Shown piece after piece: positions 49,213 to 59,017 of a stretch of DNA of 64,000 nt. The stretch comes from Acidimicrobiales bacterium. Its GTDB lineage: Bacteria > Actinomycetota > Acidimicrobiia > Acidimicrobiales > SZUA-35. Numbering within the stretch: the first letter of the stretch is position 1; each line of letters begins with the position of its first letter. Location of the stretch: NCBI GenBank assembly GCA_013003535.1, contig JABDIY010000137.1, positions 1 through 64,000 on the forward strand, read 5' to 3'. The notes under the pieces were generated by a model. The model was not told the origin of the DNA. It saw only the letters and a list, made by a program, of their open reading frames with translations, and made no database searches. The translations under genes were made by a program, and so were the position numbers.

Positions 49213-51209
49213 CCGGTTTGAAAATCGGAATCATCAAGCCGGATTACGGCGTCACCGGGGGGTTCGAGCTGCACGTGAACGCCCTGGTGGCCGGCCTGGC
49301 CAGCCGGGGCCATTCCGTCAGCCTCGTCGGTGTCGATGCCACGGTTCGACCCCCCTCGGTCTATGGGTATCCGGTGACGCCAGTACTGCGGGAGTGGCAC
49401 GACGAATACTTTCGTTACCTGGAGCTCGCAGAACGGACCCAGCAGTTGGATCTCCAAGGCTTCGACGTCGTATGTGCCACGCAGCCTCCAACATACCTGG
49501 CCAACCACAACCGACTGTTCGCGCTCACCTACCACCACTACCGGGTGTTCTACGATCTAGCCGACGAGTTCGTAGCAGCCGGTTTCGTCGACGCCGACGC
49601 CCACGCCCACGCCACGGCGGCCGTGCGACAAATCGACAGCGACGCTCTTCCTCGTGTGCGGAGTTTCCTGGCAGGGTCCGACACCGTGGCGGAACGACTG
49701 CGACGGTACTGGAATGTCGGCTCGATCGGTTACCGCCACCCCAACGTGACCGACCTCCCTCCTGCGTCTGACCGAGACCCGGCCTCATCGGAAATCCTCT
49801 GCGTGTCCCGCCAAGAGTGGCCCAAACGGACCGAACTCTTCGTCGCTGCCATGCACCTCACCGCCGCGCAACGCAGCGGCAACCGACCGATCGGGCACCT
49901 TGTGGGAGGCGGCAGTCGGGCGAATTTCGTAGCGAGTCTCGACGCCGAATTATCGGCAAAACCAAACGAGCTTCAGCGGATTCAGGGTGACGAGTCCGGG
50001 GAGATCTGGCGCAACATGGGAATCTTCTCCAAGGGCTGGCGTCCATTCGACGGACCGCCAAGTGGCCGAATCCACTTTCACGGCCGCGTGAGCGACGAGA
50101 AACGAAATGACCTCTATGCGGCTGCGGCAGTCGTTGTTGCTCCAGCTCTCGACGAGGACTACGGCCTCACCGTTCTTGAAGCCTGGCAACAGCAGCGCCC
50201 GGTCATCGTGTGCAGTGATGGGGGTGGGCTGACCGAACTCGTGCAACATGGAGAAAACGGCCTGATCGCTGAACCGACCCCGTTCGCTATCGCTCAGGCC
50301 ATCGACCGTCTCTGTAACAATCCGGAGTTGGCCGCCTCACTCGTGGCAGCTGGCACTGAGTCTTTGGCGTCAATTCGGTGGTCTGAGGCCCTGGACACCT
50401 TCGAAGCCGTGGCACTCACCACAGCTGGACGTCGATCAGACAACTATGCCGACGCTCGGCTGTCGGCGCCCCATCAGAGCCCCGCTTTGCCCGCCGAGCT
50501 CGAAGCCTATGCCACCGGCGGGTTCTATTCGGTCGAGGGGTGGCTCTCCCCTGCCTCAGCGCATTCGATACAGCGTTTGTCCGAGGCCCAGATGATCGGC
50601 GGTGGGGTTGCGGAAATCGGCGTTCACCACGGGCGGCTCTTCATTCTTCTTGCCCTCTTGTGCGCTCGAGACGAGGTTGCTGTCGGCTTCGATCTGTTCG
50701 AGCGGCAGGACGAAAACGTTGACGGATCCGGCAGGGGGGACAGGGAGCAATTGGACCGCAACCTTCTGGAGGCTGGTGTTCCTGAAGAGACCGTGGTCCT
50801 CGTTGCGCAGAACTCCATGGATTTACAGCCAGCCGACGTGCTGGAATTGGCGCGGGGCCGGGTTCGACTGTTCAGCGTGGATGGTGGACATACAGCCGAG
50901 ATCACCATGAACGACCTCTGGATAGCAGATCGTGTTCTTACCCACGATGGAGTCCTCATCCTGGATGACGCCTTCAACACCATGTGGCCAGGCGTTGGCG
51001 AAGGCATGCACAACTACCTAAGGCATCCTCAGTGTGAGCTCATTCCCTTTGGAATAGTTGCAAACAAGACGTTCTTCACCAAGTCTGAGGCCGCCGCCGA
51101 CCGTTACCGCTCAGTTCTGGCGAGCCACCCCTATGAGAATCATCTCATACGAGAAGACGAGCTTCTTGGTTCACCGATGTTGTGCAGCCAGTTCGCTCCC
51201 GGGCACTAA
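49209..51209 (+). CDS. Glycosyltransferase (GT4-like) fused to class I SAM methyltransferase domain
   Basis: YGVTGGFELHVNALVAGLASRGHSV...VVVAPALDEDYGLTVLEAWQQQRPVIV; C-terminal GGGVAEIGVHHGRLFILLALLCARDEVAVGFDLF...RLFSVDGGHTAEITMNDL. Confidence 0.85.
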   Translation: MTGLKIGIIKPDYGVTGGFELHVNALVAGLASRGHSVSLVGVDATVRPPSVYGYPVTPVLREWHDEYFRYLELAERTQQLDLQGFDVVCATQPPTYLANHNRLFALTYHHYRVFYDLADEFVAAGFVDADAHAHATAAVRQIDSDALPRVRSFLAGSDTVAERLRRYWNVGSIGYRHPNVTDLPPASDRDPASSEILCVSRQEWPKRTELFVAAMHLTAAQRSGNRPIGHLVGGGSRANFVASLDAELSAKPNELQRIQGDESGEIWRNMGIFSKGWRPFDGPPSGRIHFHGRVSDEKRNDLYAAAAVVVAPALDEDYGLTVLEAWQQQRPVIVCSDGGGLTELVQHGENGLIAEPTPFAIAQAIDRLCNNPELAASLVAAGTESLASIRWSEALDTFEAVALTTAGRRSDNYADARLSAPHQSPALPAELEAYATGGFYSVEGWLSPASAHSIQRLSEAQMIGGGVAEIGVHHGRLFILLALLCARDEVAVGFDLFERQDENVDGSGRGDREQLDRNLLEAGVPEETVVLVAQNSMDLQPADVLELARGRVRLFSVDGGHTAEITMNDLWIADRVLTHDGVLILDDAFNTMWPGVGEGMHNYLRHPQCELIPFGIVANKTFFTKSEAAADRYRSVLASHPYENHLIREDELLGSPMLCSQFAPGH

Positions 51210-51270
51210 CACCAGGTCGACCCATGGAGAACCTTCGCAGCGATTCACAGACGGTGGCTACGATGCTGGC

Positions 51271-52170
51271 ATGACCGTCGTGGAGATCGTCGTTTCCCAC
51301 CCATCGCTATTAGGCGAGTGTCCGTTGTGGAGTCCCACCGAAGGGCTTTTGTATTGGATCGACATCGAAGGCCGGCAGATTCACCGGTACGACCCTACGA
51401 CAGGCAGAAATGAAACACAGGGGGTTTCGGCCCGGCCGGGCTCCATCGCGCTGACCGATGAGCCCGGAGTACTTCTGGTGGCGATGGAGCACGAGCTGGT
51501 GTGGTTCAGGTGGCAGACCGGGGAACTCAAGTCCTTTGTCGCCCTGGAGCCAGAAGGAAACGGAAATCGACTGAATGATGGGCGTACCGATCCGGCCGGC
51601 CGATTTGTGGTCGGTTCGATGTGGTCAAACCCCGGCGACGGCCGCTCGACTGGCTCCCTCTACTCAGTTGAAGGCGATGGTGCCTTCAATGTTGTGCGGA
51701 CGACGATCGGGGTCACAAACGGGCTGGCCTTCGACCCGATTCGCGAGTGGGCCTACTTTGCCGACACCTTCACCAAGAAGGTCATTCGCTGGAACTACGA
51801 CGTCGAGGCGGCTCGGCGAAGCAACGAAATCGTCTTTTGCGACTACCAAAACCTGCCCGGTCTACCAGACGGGGCCTGTGTCGACGCCGATGGCTGCTAT
51901 TGGTCTGCGTCGGTCTATGGTTGGTCGGTTGTTCGAATAACCCCAGATGGCAAGATTGACCGACGAATCGAGCTACCGCTCGAGAAACCATCGATGCCGG
52001 CTTTCGGCGGTCCCAAACTCGACACGCTCTTCATAACCACGATTGGATCCGAGGGCGGGCGACCGTCCAAACCGGGCAAGGACGGAGCTATCCCGGGCAG
52101 CCTTGTCGCGGTTGACGCCGGTGTGCTGGGACTCCCGGAAACACCGTTTGCCGGCTCGCCCGTTTTCTAA
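51271..52170 (+). CDS. SMP-30/gluconolactonase/LRE family protein
   Basis: LLGECPLWSPTEGLLYWIDIEGRQIHRYDP; RLNDGRTDPAGRFVVGSM; LPDGACVDADGCYWSASVYG. Confidence 0.93.
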   Translation: MTVVEIVVSHPSLLGECPLWSPTEGLLYWIDIEGRQIHRYDPTTGRNETQGVSARPGSIALTDEPGVLLVAMEHELVWFRWQTGELKSFVALEPEGNGNRLNDGRTDPAGRFVVGSMWSNPGDGRSTGSLYSVEGDGAFNVVRTTIGVTNGLAFDPIREWAYFADTFTKKVIRWNYDVEAARRSNEIVFCDYQNLPGLPDGACVDADGCYWSASVYGWSVVRITPDGKIDRRIELPLEKPSMPAFGGPKLDTLFITTIGSEGGRPSKPGKDGAIPGSLVAVDAGVLGLPETPFAGSPVF

Positions 52171-52173
52171 CGA

Positions 52174-52240
52174 TTGTTCATCACGGTTGTCTTCTCACTT
52201 ACTTCTAAGTACGTTTAACTACGTTCTCGGCGTTGAACAA
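52174..52240 (+). promoter_or_regulatory. AT-rich leader with helically phased acgtt repeats and flanking ttgttca/tgaacaa inverted repeat
   Basis: acgtt at 52211 and 52221, cgtt at 52231; ttgttca 52174-52180, tgaacaa 52234-52240. Confidence 0.35.
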
Positions 52241-52315
52241 AATGAAACGCTTCGGAACCTGCACCTCCCCCTCCCGCACGGTCCCATTTATGACGATCGA
52301 ACTACGGAGAGTCTC

Positions 52316-53083
52316 ATGCCCAACGACGGCCCACCACCTCATACCACCCATACCCCAGCGGCCTGGATCACGCCCTCGGCACCCCCTCCCGCCAAGTCAC
52401 CAGTTCCACTAGGAACACTGCTCCAGAGTTCACCGCAACGCGGTGCATCAATAACTCCGTCGCCTGCTGGCCCCGACGCCATCACCGGCGGAAACCGACG
52501 AGCGGGGCAACGCCGCCGTTCGGCGTCAGAACGGCAGCCAACACCGGACACGTTGCGCATATCACTATGGGCTGATCCACTGTTGGCCGAGCACGGATAT
52601 CCCGCCACTGGGTTTTATGTGGAGCGATACTTCGGTCCGGTCGTGGGGCCAACATGCATCGTGCTGTACCGCACGCTCGCCCGCCGTTTGGAAGCCGACG
52701 TCGACGGTTTCAGCATCCTGACCGCCACTTTGGCCCGGTCGGTTGGGTGTTCATCAAAGAATGGCGCAGCCAGCCAATTCTGGAGGGCACTTCGCCGGGC
52801 CCACCGTTTCGGCCTCCTCCGGCAGCATGAAGACCAGATCTTTGTGCGGTCGGCGCTTGGGCTGATGTCCAATCGAATGGCACAACGCCTGCCGCTGGAA
52901 CTCCGACATGAGCACAGGGTGTGGGTGGAGTCTTTCCAACCAGGCGAGGCCACGGAGCTCCACACGTCAGGGATTGAGGAAAAGCCGCCCGAGGCCGCTA
53001 TCACCCTGTTACGGTCGGCGGCACGTGGTCTCTGTACGCCAGAAGAGCTTCGTTTGCTGGATCGGGAACGCCGTATTCTGTGA
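52316..53083 (+). CDS. Hypothetical protein with winged-helix-like body and Pro-rich N-terminus
   Basis: ATG start MPNDGPPPHTTHTP; ADVDGFSILTATLARSVGCSSKNGAASQFWRALRRAHRFGLLRQ. Confidence 0.6.
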   Translation: MPNDGPPPHTTHTPAAWITPSAPPPAKSPVPLGTLLQSSPQRGASITPSPAGPDAITGGNRRAGQRRRSASERQPTPDTLRISLWADPLLAEHGYPATGFYVERYFGPVVGPTCIVLYRTLARRLEADVDGFSILTATLARSVGCSSKNGAASQFWRALRRAHRFGLLRQHEDQIFVRSALGLMSNRMAQRLPLELRHEHRVWVESFQPGEATELHTSGIEEKPPEAAITLLRSAARGLCTPEELRLLDRERRIL

Positions 53084-53105
53084 TCCAACCTAGGCCGATG
53101 GGCCC

Positions 53106-54566
53106 TTGCCACGGGGCGTGATTACTCTCCCCAACAGCACTCTTCAATGCGATTGTTGTGGCATGCATGCGGCGGAGCGAATTGGGGCGATACCTGTCCG
53201 ACCTCCCCCTGTATCCTCCTCGGCTAGCTCCACGAAGTGGGTAGTCGTCGGCGTCGACATGGTCATGGCGGCGTCGGGAATCGTGATCAGTCATGGGCTC
53301 GCCGATGCTGGTCCGCACGGCGTCGTGGCCTCTGCGGTGTTGCTCGTCTCCTGGGCGCTCTGGTTGACCCGGGCCCGTCTCTACAGCATTCGTTTCATCA
53401 CCCGGCGTTCCGAAGAGATTCGAAGGGTTATCGACGCCGGCATTCGGGCTGTTGGCACTATGGCACTTGTGGGCTTCCTCTTCCGTTGGGATGTGAGCCG
53501 AATCTGGGTTCTCCTGGCCATCACCGCCAGCACAGCGGCACTACTACTCGAGAGGGAGCTGCTACGGCGAGTCTTCAACGGTCGCCGCCGAAACGGTTCC
53601 ATGCGGCGCCCGATCCTGATCATCGGAGACAACGACGAAGGATCCGATCTTGCCCTGATGTTCGCGACCGATCCCAACCTCGGCTATCAGGTGTGCGGGA
53701 TGATCGCCACCACCAATCAGCCTGACCGGACCGAACTCGTCACGGACGTCTTCACCACGTTGGAACAAACGGGAGCCACCGGTGCCGTAATCGCCGCAAC
53801 GGCTCTTCCGTCCGACCATATGAACCGCCTCGTTCGAGATCTGCTCGATGCGGGCATTCACGTAGAACTCAGCTCGAGCCTTGCCGATATCGAACCGCAT
53901 CGACTCACGGTACGACCCCTTGGTCGCTATCCAGTGGTGTATGTAGAAGCCATCACACGACGAGGTTGGAGGGCCGGCGCCAAGCGCGGCTTTGATATCG
54001 CAGTTGCGCTTATTGGCCTTGTCCTTGCATCACCCATGCTCGTCCTGATCGCTTTGGCCATCCGGCTGGACTCACCAGGTCGGGTACTTTTTGCTCAGGA
54101 ACGAGTTGGCCGCAACGGTGTCCTGTTCAAGGTTCTCAAGTTCCGCACGATGGTGGCTGACGCCGAGCAGCAAAAGGTCACATTGCTGGATGCCAACGAG
54201 GGTGCCGGCCCTCTGTTCAAACTGAAGCACGACCCGCGGGTAACTCGGGTGGGCCACACGCTCCGAACCTTGTCGCTGGATGAGATTCCCCAGCTTTGGA
54301 ACGTCGTGCGCGGCGAGATGAGCCTGGTCGGTCCCCGACCTGCCCTCCCATCGGAGACAAAAGCATGGGACGACGACCTTTTCGGACGACTGCGTGTTCG
54401 ACCCGGTATCACCGGCATGTGGCAAGTTTCTGGACGGAGCGGAACGACCTTCGAGGAGTACACGCGCCTGGATTTGTTCTACGTTGACAACTGGTCGCTC
54501 GTGGTGGACCTTTCCATCCTCGTTCGCACCATCCCGGCGGTTTTGAAGAGCGACGGCGCCTACTAG
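53106..54566 (+). CDS. Polyprenyl glycosylphosphotransferase initiating exopolysaccharide synthesis (WcaJ/WbaP-like)
   Basis: KRGFDIAVALIGLVLASPMLVLIALAIRLDSPGRVLFAQERVGRNGVLFKVLKFRTM; LSLDEIPQLWNVVRGEMSLVGPRPALPSE; RPGITGMWQVSGRS. Confidence 0.95.
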   Translation: MPRGVITLPNSTLQCDCCGMHAAERIGAIPVRPPPVSSSASSTKWVVVGVDMVMAASGIVISHGLADAGPHGVVASAVLLVSWALWLTRARLYSIRFITRRSEEIRRVIDAGIRAVGTMALVGFLFRWDVSRIWVLLAITASTAALLLERELLRRVFNGRRRNGSMRRPILIIGDNDEGSDLALMFATDPNLGYQVCGMIATTNQPDRTELVTDVFTTLEQTGATGAVIAATALPSDHMNRLVRDLLDAGIHVELSSSLADIEPHRLTVRPLGRYPVVYVEAITRRGWRAGAKRGFDIAVALIGLVLASPMLVLIALAIRLDSPGRVLFAQERVGRNGVLFKVLKFRTMVADAEQQKVTLLDANEGAGPLFKLKHDPRVTRVGHTLRTLSLDEIPQLWNVVRGEMSLVGPRPALPSETKAWDDDLFGRLRVRPGITGMWQVSGRSGTTFEEYTRLDLFYVDNWSLVVDLSILVRTIPAVLKSDGAY

Positions 54567-54630
54567 AAAGCCTGCCCTCTCCCGGGGCCAAGATCCTTTC
54601 ACGAGACCGCTCCACAGCACCGGTAACCTG

Positions 54631-56079
54631 GTGACCATGGCTTCTCACGGTCCCGACCTCAAACTTGCCTCCTCAACCCCACGCGGTGCCACAGCAGTAG
54701 GTGTACTGGTCGACAGCGTTGATGCACTCTCCCCGGATCGAGCGCGCTACGCCGCCGTCCAAGGGTTTGAGGCCAAGGCAGGGCAAGCCATCGCCGTGGC
54801 GACCGAGAGCGGACCGCTCGAGGTCTTGGTGGGTATTGCAGGAACCGACGATTCCGACGAAATCGACGATCACCGCCTCGCCGGTGCGGCTTTTGCCCGA
54901 ACCGTTGCCCGCGAGAAATCAGTGGCCATGACCCTCCCAACTGAAGCTACTCCGGAGATCATTACCGCCCTGGTCGAAGGATTGGGGCTGGCGTCCTATA
55001 CCTACACGGCCCAGAAGGGATCGGGAACCAAGCCCGCACCCGCTCTCAATCGAATCACGGTTGTCGGCCGAGCAAAGGGGGCATCGGCCGCTTTTGCTGT
55101 CGGCCAGCAGATCGTGAGCGCCGTCGCGCTGGCCCGCGATCTCATAAACGAGCCTGGGGGTTCGCTTCTTCCCATGGAGTTCGTGAAGAAGGCTCGCTCA
55201 GTTGCGAATGGTTCCAGTCGACTGCGGGTAACCGTTTGGGACAAGGGGCGAATTGAAAAGGAACGCTTGGGCGGGCTTTTGGCCGTGAACAAGGGGTCGG
55301 TTCACCCCCCCGCACTCTTGATGATCAAGTACACGCCCGCCACCAAGAAACGGGGTGCGAAGAACCTCGCGCTCGTTGGCAAGGGAATCACATTCGATTC
55401 GGGAGGCCTGTCCATCAAAACGGGCTCAGGCATGATGACCATGAAGATCGACATGGCCGGTGGGGCGTCGGTCCTCGGTGCCATGACGTTGCTAGAGGCG
55501 ATGGGGTGTCCCAACTCGGTCACGGCGTATATCCCCCTCACCGACAATATGCCCAGCGGTGATGCCACCCGCCCCGGCGATGTGTTCACGGCCAGAAACG
55601 GCAAGACCGTCGAGGTGCTCAACACCGATGCCGAGGGACGCTTGGTCCTTGCTGATGCGCTGTCATTGGCGGCGGAGAAAAAGCCGGCAGCCATCGTGGA
55701 TATCGCCACCCTCACCGGGTCCGTCACGGCGGCACTAGGCCCGAAATTCACCGGGTTGATGGGCACCGACCAGGCGCTCATCGAAGCGTTGATTTCGGCC
55801 GCCAAGCAGACCGGGGAGAAGGTGTGGGCGCTCCCGCTGCCAGCTGAGTACCGCAAGGATCTTGATTCCGACGTTGCGGACCTGCGCAACATCGGCAAGA
55901 CGCCCTATGGAGGCGCACTCACCGCTGGCCTGTTCCTCAGCGAGTTTGTGGGTGATATACCGTGGGCTCACCTCGACCTCGGACTCGCCGCCATGTCCGA
56001 TAGTGATGACGGTGTGATCACCAAGGGCGGGACCGGTACCTGCACCCGCACTCTGGCTGCGTTCGCCACCAATTTCTAA
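54631..56079 (+). CDS. pepA: Leucyl aminopeptidase (M17)
   Basis: LALVGKGITFDSGGLSIKTG; NTDAEGRLVLADAL; DIATLTGSVTAALG. Confidence 0.96.
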   Translation: MTMASHGPDLKLASSTPRGATAVGVLVDSVDALSPDRARYAAVQGFEAKAGQAIAVATESGPLEVLVGIAGTDDSDEIDDHRLAGAAFARTVAREKSVAMTLPTEATPEIITALVEGLGLASYTYTAQKGSGTKPAPALNRITVVGRAKGASAAFAVGQQIVSAVALARDLINEPGGSLLPMEFVKKARSVANGSSRLRVTVWDKGRIEKERLGGLLAVNKGSVHPPALLMIKYTPATKKRGAKNLALVGKGITFDSGGLSIKTGSGMMTMKIDMAGGASVLGAMTLLEAMGCPNSVTAYIPLTDNMPSGDATRPGDVFTARNGKTVEVLNTDAEGRLVLADALSLAAEKKPAAIVDIATLTGSVTAALGPKFTGLMGTDQALIEALISAAKQTGEKVWALPLPAEYRKDLDSDVADLRNIGKTPYGGALTAGLFLSEFVGDIPWAHLDLGLAAMSDSDDGVITKGGTGTCTRTLAAFATNF

Positions 56080-56100
56080 CCGTCCAATCCGCCCAACAGT

Positions 56101-56122
56101 TCCTGGGTCTGGGGACCCAGGA
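56101..56122 (+). terminator. Hairpin tcctgggtc-tggg-gacccagga downstream of pepA
   Basis: Perfect 9-bp palindrome 22 nt past the stop; no clear T-tract. Confidence 0.5.
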
Positions 56123-56177
56123 GCAGCGGTGACTTCACTCTCAAGCCGAAACGGGTTCGTGCCATACCTTCAGGCGT

Positions 56178-58907
56178 ATGCGGCAACACAAGCGACTCCT
56201 GCTCTTCATCGGCTTCCTAGGTGCGGCGATCCTCGTGGCGACGCCGGCCTTCGCCGAATTCTCGAGCACGCCCCAAACAACCTGGGGAGTCCAAACAAAG
56301 GGAGCGTCCAATACGATCGCCCAATGGGATGCTCTCACCTGGGCCGTGGATCAGGTTGACAGCACAATTTTCATCGGCGGCAACTACCTCGAAGTCACCA
56401 ACGGCGATCAGGTCCACAGCCAGCCTTACCTCGCAGCCTTTGATGCAGACACTGGACGGTGGCAATCCTGGTTTCGCCCTCAGGTTGGTGATGCCGTGTT
56501 CGCATTTCAGCCCACTCCGGACGGCGGCCTGTTGGTTGCCGGCGAGATCGGCGAATGGAACGGCCTGACCCGCGGCGCGCTCGTAAAGATCGACCCCAAG
56601 ACCGGCGATCTATGGCCCGGCTGGAACACCCGGGCCTATGGCGGATCCTCGGTAATCCGCGATCTCTCGCTCGAGGCCGACGGCTTCGTATACGCGGTTG
56701 GCAACTTCACCACCGTCACCTCGGGCAATGGCCCGATCCCTGCGGGCGGGGCCTTCCGATTCGATCCGATCACGGGCGCAATCGACACCAACTGGCTTCC
56801 ATCACTGGAGAACGGCACTGGCTGGGGCGTCTCCCGCTCCAAGACTCAAGCGGTAACGTACATCGCAGGCTTCTTCCAGAGCGTCAACGGCGATGCGACC
56901 GCCCGTGGGTTCGTTGGCATCGACGATGCTGGGTCGGTCACGGCCAATCGAGATGCCATTCCTTTCAATGGTTGTACAACCTGGAGCTACTGCTCTCAGC
57001 TCTACGACGTGGAGGCCACCGAGTTCGGCGGCTTGTGGGTTGCCGGGGTTGAACACGCCTTGTACGTGGTCGATGAGGGCGATGGTTCCCTCATCAAAAT
57101 GCACTACAGCGGATGTGATCCCACCAGGAACGCCGACTGCCTCCCCAACAACTGGTATGGCGGAGAGTTCCAAGAGCTCGAGCGGGTAGGCGACCGAGTC
57201 TATGCCACCTGTCATTGCTGGTATGACCTCTTCAGCGCTGATGAAGTAATGGCCCATACCCGGCCAGAAGACACGCCGAACACGGTGCACTCCACCGTAG
57301 ATGCACTCATGGCTTTCGACGTGGCGACCGCCGAACGGGTGGGTTCCTTCCGCCCGTATCTTACCGGGACCTCTGGCGGGTTCGGAATGCATGTGAACCC
57401 CGACGATGGATGTCTTTGGGCTACCGGCGGCTTCCAGTCCTACGGCCAGCCCGGCGGGCCTCAACCAGCAGCTCGCGACGTCGTTCGCATCTGCGATGAG
57501 GCCGGACCAGCACCGCACTCCACTCCGGTGGCCGCTCCGCCCACTCCCGAAGCGTGCTCGGTCAGCCTCGTCGATCCAGCCGATCCATCTCTCGGGGCAT
57601 CGGTTACGTGGACCAACGCCCCGACGTCGGTCGGCACGATCATCTATCGCTCGGTCGACGGAGGCGGGTCATACTGGCGAGGGCGCGTCGATCCTCCGCT
57701 GCCTTCTGAATTTGTAGAGGTTCCCGCGCTCAACTCCATCTCGAGCTATTCCGTGTTGCACGTCTATCCCGCCGGTCAGAGATCTGCGTCAACACCGTGT
57801 GGATTAGTGGATCTCACCCCTCAACTCGCACCCCCGTCGGCCTGCGCCGGGACCGTGGATAGCCAAGGGATCCCTAGCGTTTCCTGGGACCCCGGCAACG
57901 ACGCCACAGCGTTCATCATCCGACGCTCGGTTGACGGCGGACCGGCCTATTGGCGGGGCCGGACCGCTGAGACAACTTTCATCGATACCGCTCTGACACC
58001 CGGTCGAAACTATGACTACACCGTCACCGCTCAGGCCGCCGATGGGTCCACGGCCGGGCCTGTGCCCTGTGACCCCACGCTCACGGTGGAACCCCCAGAA
58101 CTGATTCCACCGAGCGCCTGCACGGCGACCATTGACCTGGACGGTCGCGCCGCCCTGTCGTGGGATGCCGGCAGTAATGCAGCAAGTTTCGTGATCCGTC
58201 GCTCCGTGGATGGCGGCACCGCATACTGGCGGGGCGCTACACCGACAACGAACTTCAGTGGTGCCATCTTGGAGATCGGTCGGACCTACGCCTACAGCGT
58301 GTCCGCCAAGGCGGCCGATGGAAACACAGCGCCACCGGTCCCATGCAACCCGACGCTCATCGTCGAGGTTCCCCAGCTTGGGCTGCTCACTTCATGCGAT
58401 GCAACACTTCTCGTAGACAACGTGGTCGCAGTGGGATGGCAGCAGGTGGAGAACGCCCAGCGTTACGTGGTTCGCCGGTCGGCCAACGACGGACCGTTCT
58501 ATTGGAGAGGCAGCGTCAACGCAGACGAGGCCCCAGATGCAGCGTTCTTCGATGCGCCCCTCAGCGACACTCGAACCTATGTCTATTCGGTGAGCGCCAT
58601 CGGTTTGGACGGCACTACGGCAACACCGGTTGAATGCGCTCCCTCACTGGCCGTCGTTCCTCCGCCCCTCCCTGTCATCACTACCTGTACCGTCTCACCG
58701 GACTACACGGTGAGCTGGACGGACCTGATCGCCTTCGACGTGGTGATCTACCGCTCGGTCGATGGCGGGCCCGACTACTGGCGAGGACGAGTCAGCTCAG
58801 GCTCATCATCCTTTGCTGATACGGGTTCCCCTACGGCCTCATACAGCTACTCCGTGGTAGTGGTCGCACCGGACGGGCGACGAGGTGATCCCGGAATCTG
58901 CACGTGA
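56178..58907 (+). CDS. Secreted protein: N-terminal beta-propeller-like region plus five ~91-aa FN3-like repeats with RSVDGGxxYWRGR motif
   Basis: Signal peptide MRQHKRLLLFIGFLGAAILVATPAFA; motif repeats near 57645, 57919, 58193, 58467, 58743. Confidence 0.85.
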   Translation: MRQHKRLLLFIGFLGAAILVATPAFAEFSSTPQTTWGVQTKGASNTIAQWDALTWAVDQVDSTIFIGGNYLEVTNGDQVHSQPYLAAFDADTGRWQSWFRPQVGDAVFAFQPTPDGGLLVAGEIGEWNGLTRGALVKIDPKTGDLWPGWNTRAYGGSSVIRDLSLEADGFVYAVGNFTTVTSGNGPIPAGGAFRFDPITGAIDTNWLPSLENGTGWGVSRSKTQAVTYIAGFFQSVNGDATARGFVGIDDAGSVTANRDAIPFNGCTTWSYCSQLYDVEATEFGGLWVAGVEHALYVVDEGDGSLIKMHYSGCDPTRNADCLPNNWYGGEFQELERVGDRVYATCHCWYDLFSADEVMAHTRPEDTPNTVHSTVDALMAFDVATAERVGSFRPYLTGTSGGFGMHVNPDDGCLWATGGFQSYGQPGGPQPAARDVVRICDEAGPAPHSTPVAAPPTPEACSVSLVDPADPSLGASVTWTNAPTSVGTIIYRSVDGGGSYWRGRVDPPLPSEFVEVPALNSISSYSVLHVYPAGQRSASTPCGLVDLTPQLAPPSACAGTVDSQGIPSVSWDPGNDATAFIIRRSVDGGPAYWRGRTAETTFIDTALTPGRNYDYTVTAQAADGSTAGPVPCDPTLTVEPPELIPPSACTATIDLDGRAALSWDAGSNAASFVIRRSVDGGTAYWRGATPTTNFSGAILEIGRTYAYSVSAKAADGNTAPPVPCNPTLIVEVPQLGLLTSCDATLLVDNVVAVGWQQVENAQRYVVRRSANDGPFYWRGSVNADEAPDAAFFDAPLSDTRTYVYSVSAIGLDGTTATPVECAPSLAVVPPPLPVITTCTVSPDYTVSWTDLIAFDVVIYRSVDGGPDYWRGRVSSGSSSFADTGSPTASYSYSVVVVAPDGRRGDPGICT

Positions 58908-59017
58908 GTTGCAGGTTCACCCAAGTGTCAGCTCAGGGCTAGCTGGACCGCTCACCACAGTGGGCGAGAACACCCCGTCCTCGCCGTGACCACCTCATTC
59001 GATGTAGTGTCGTAGGT

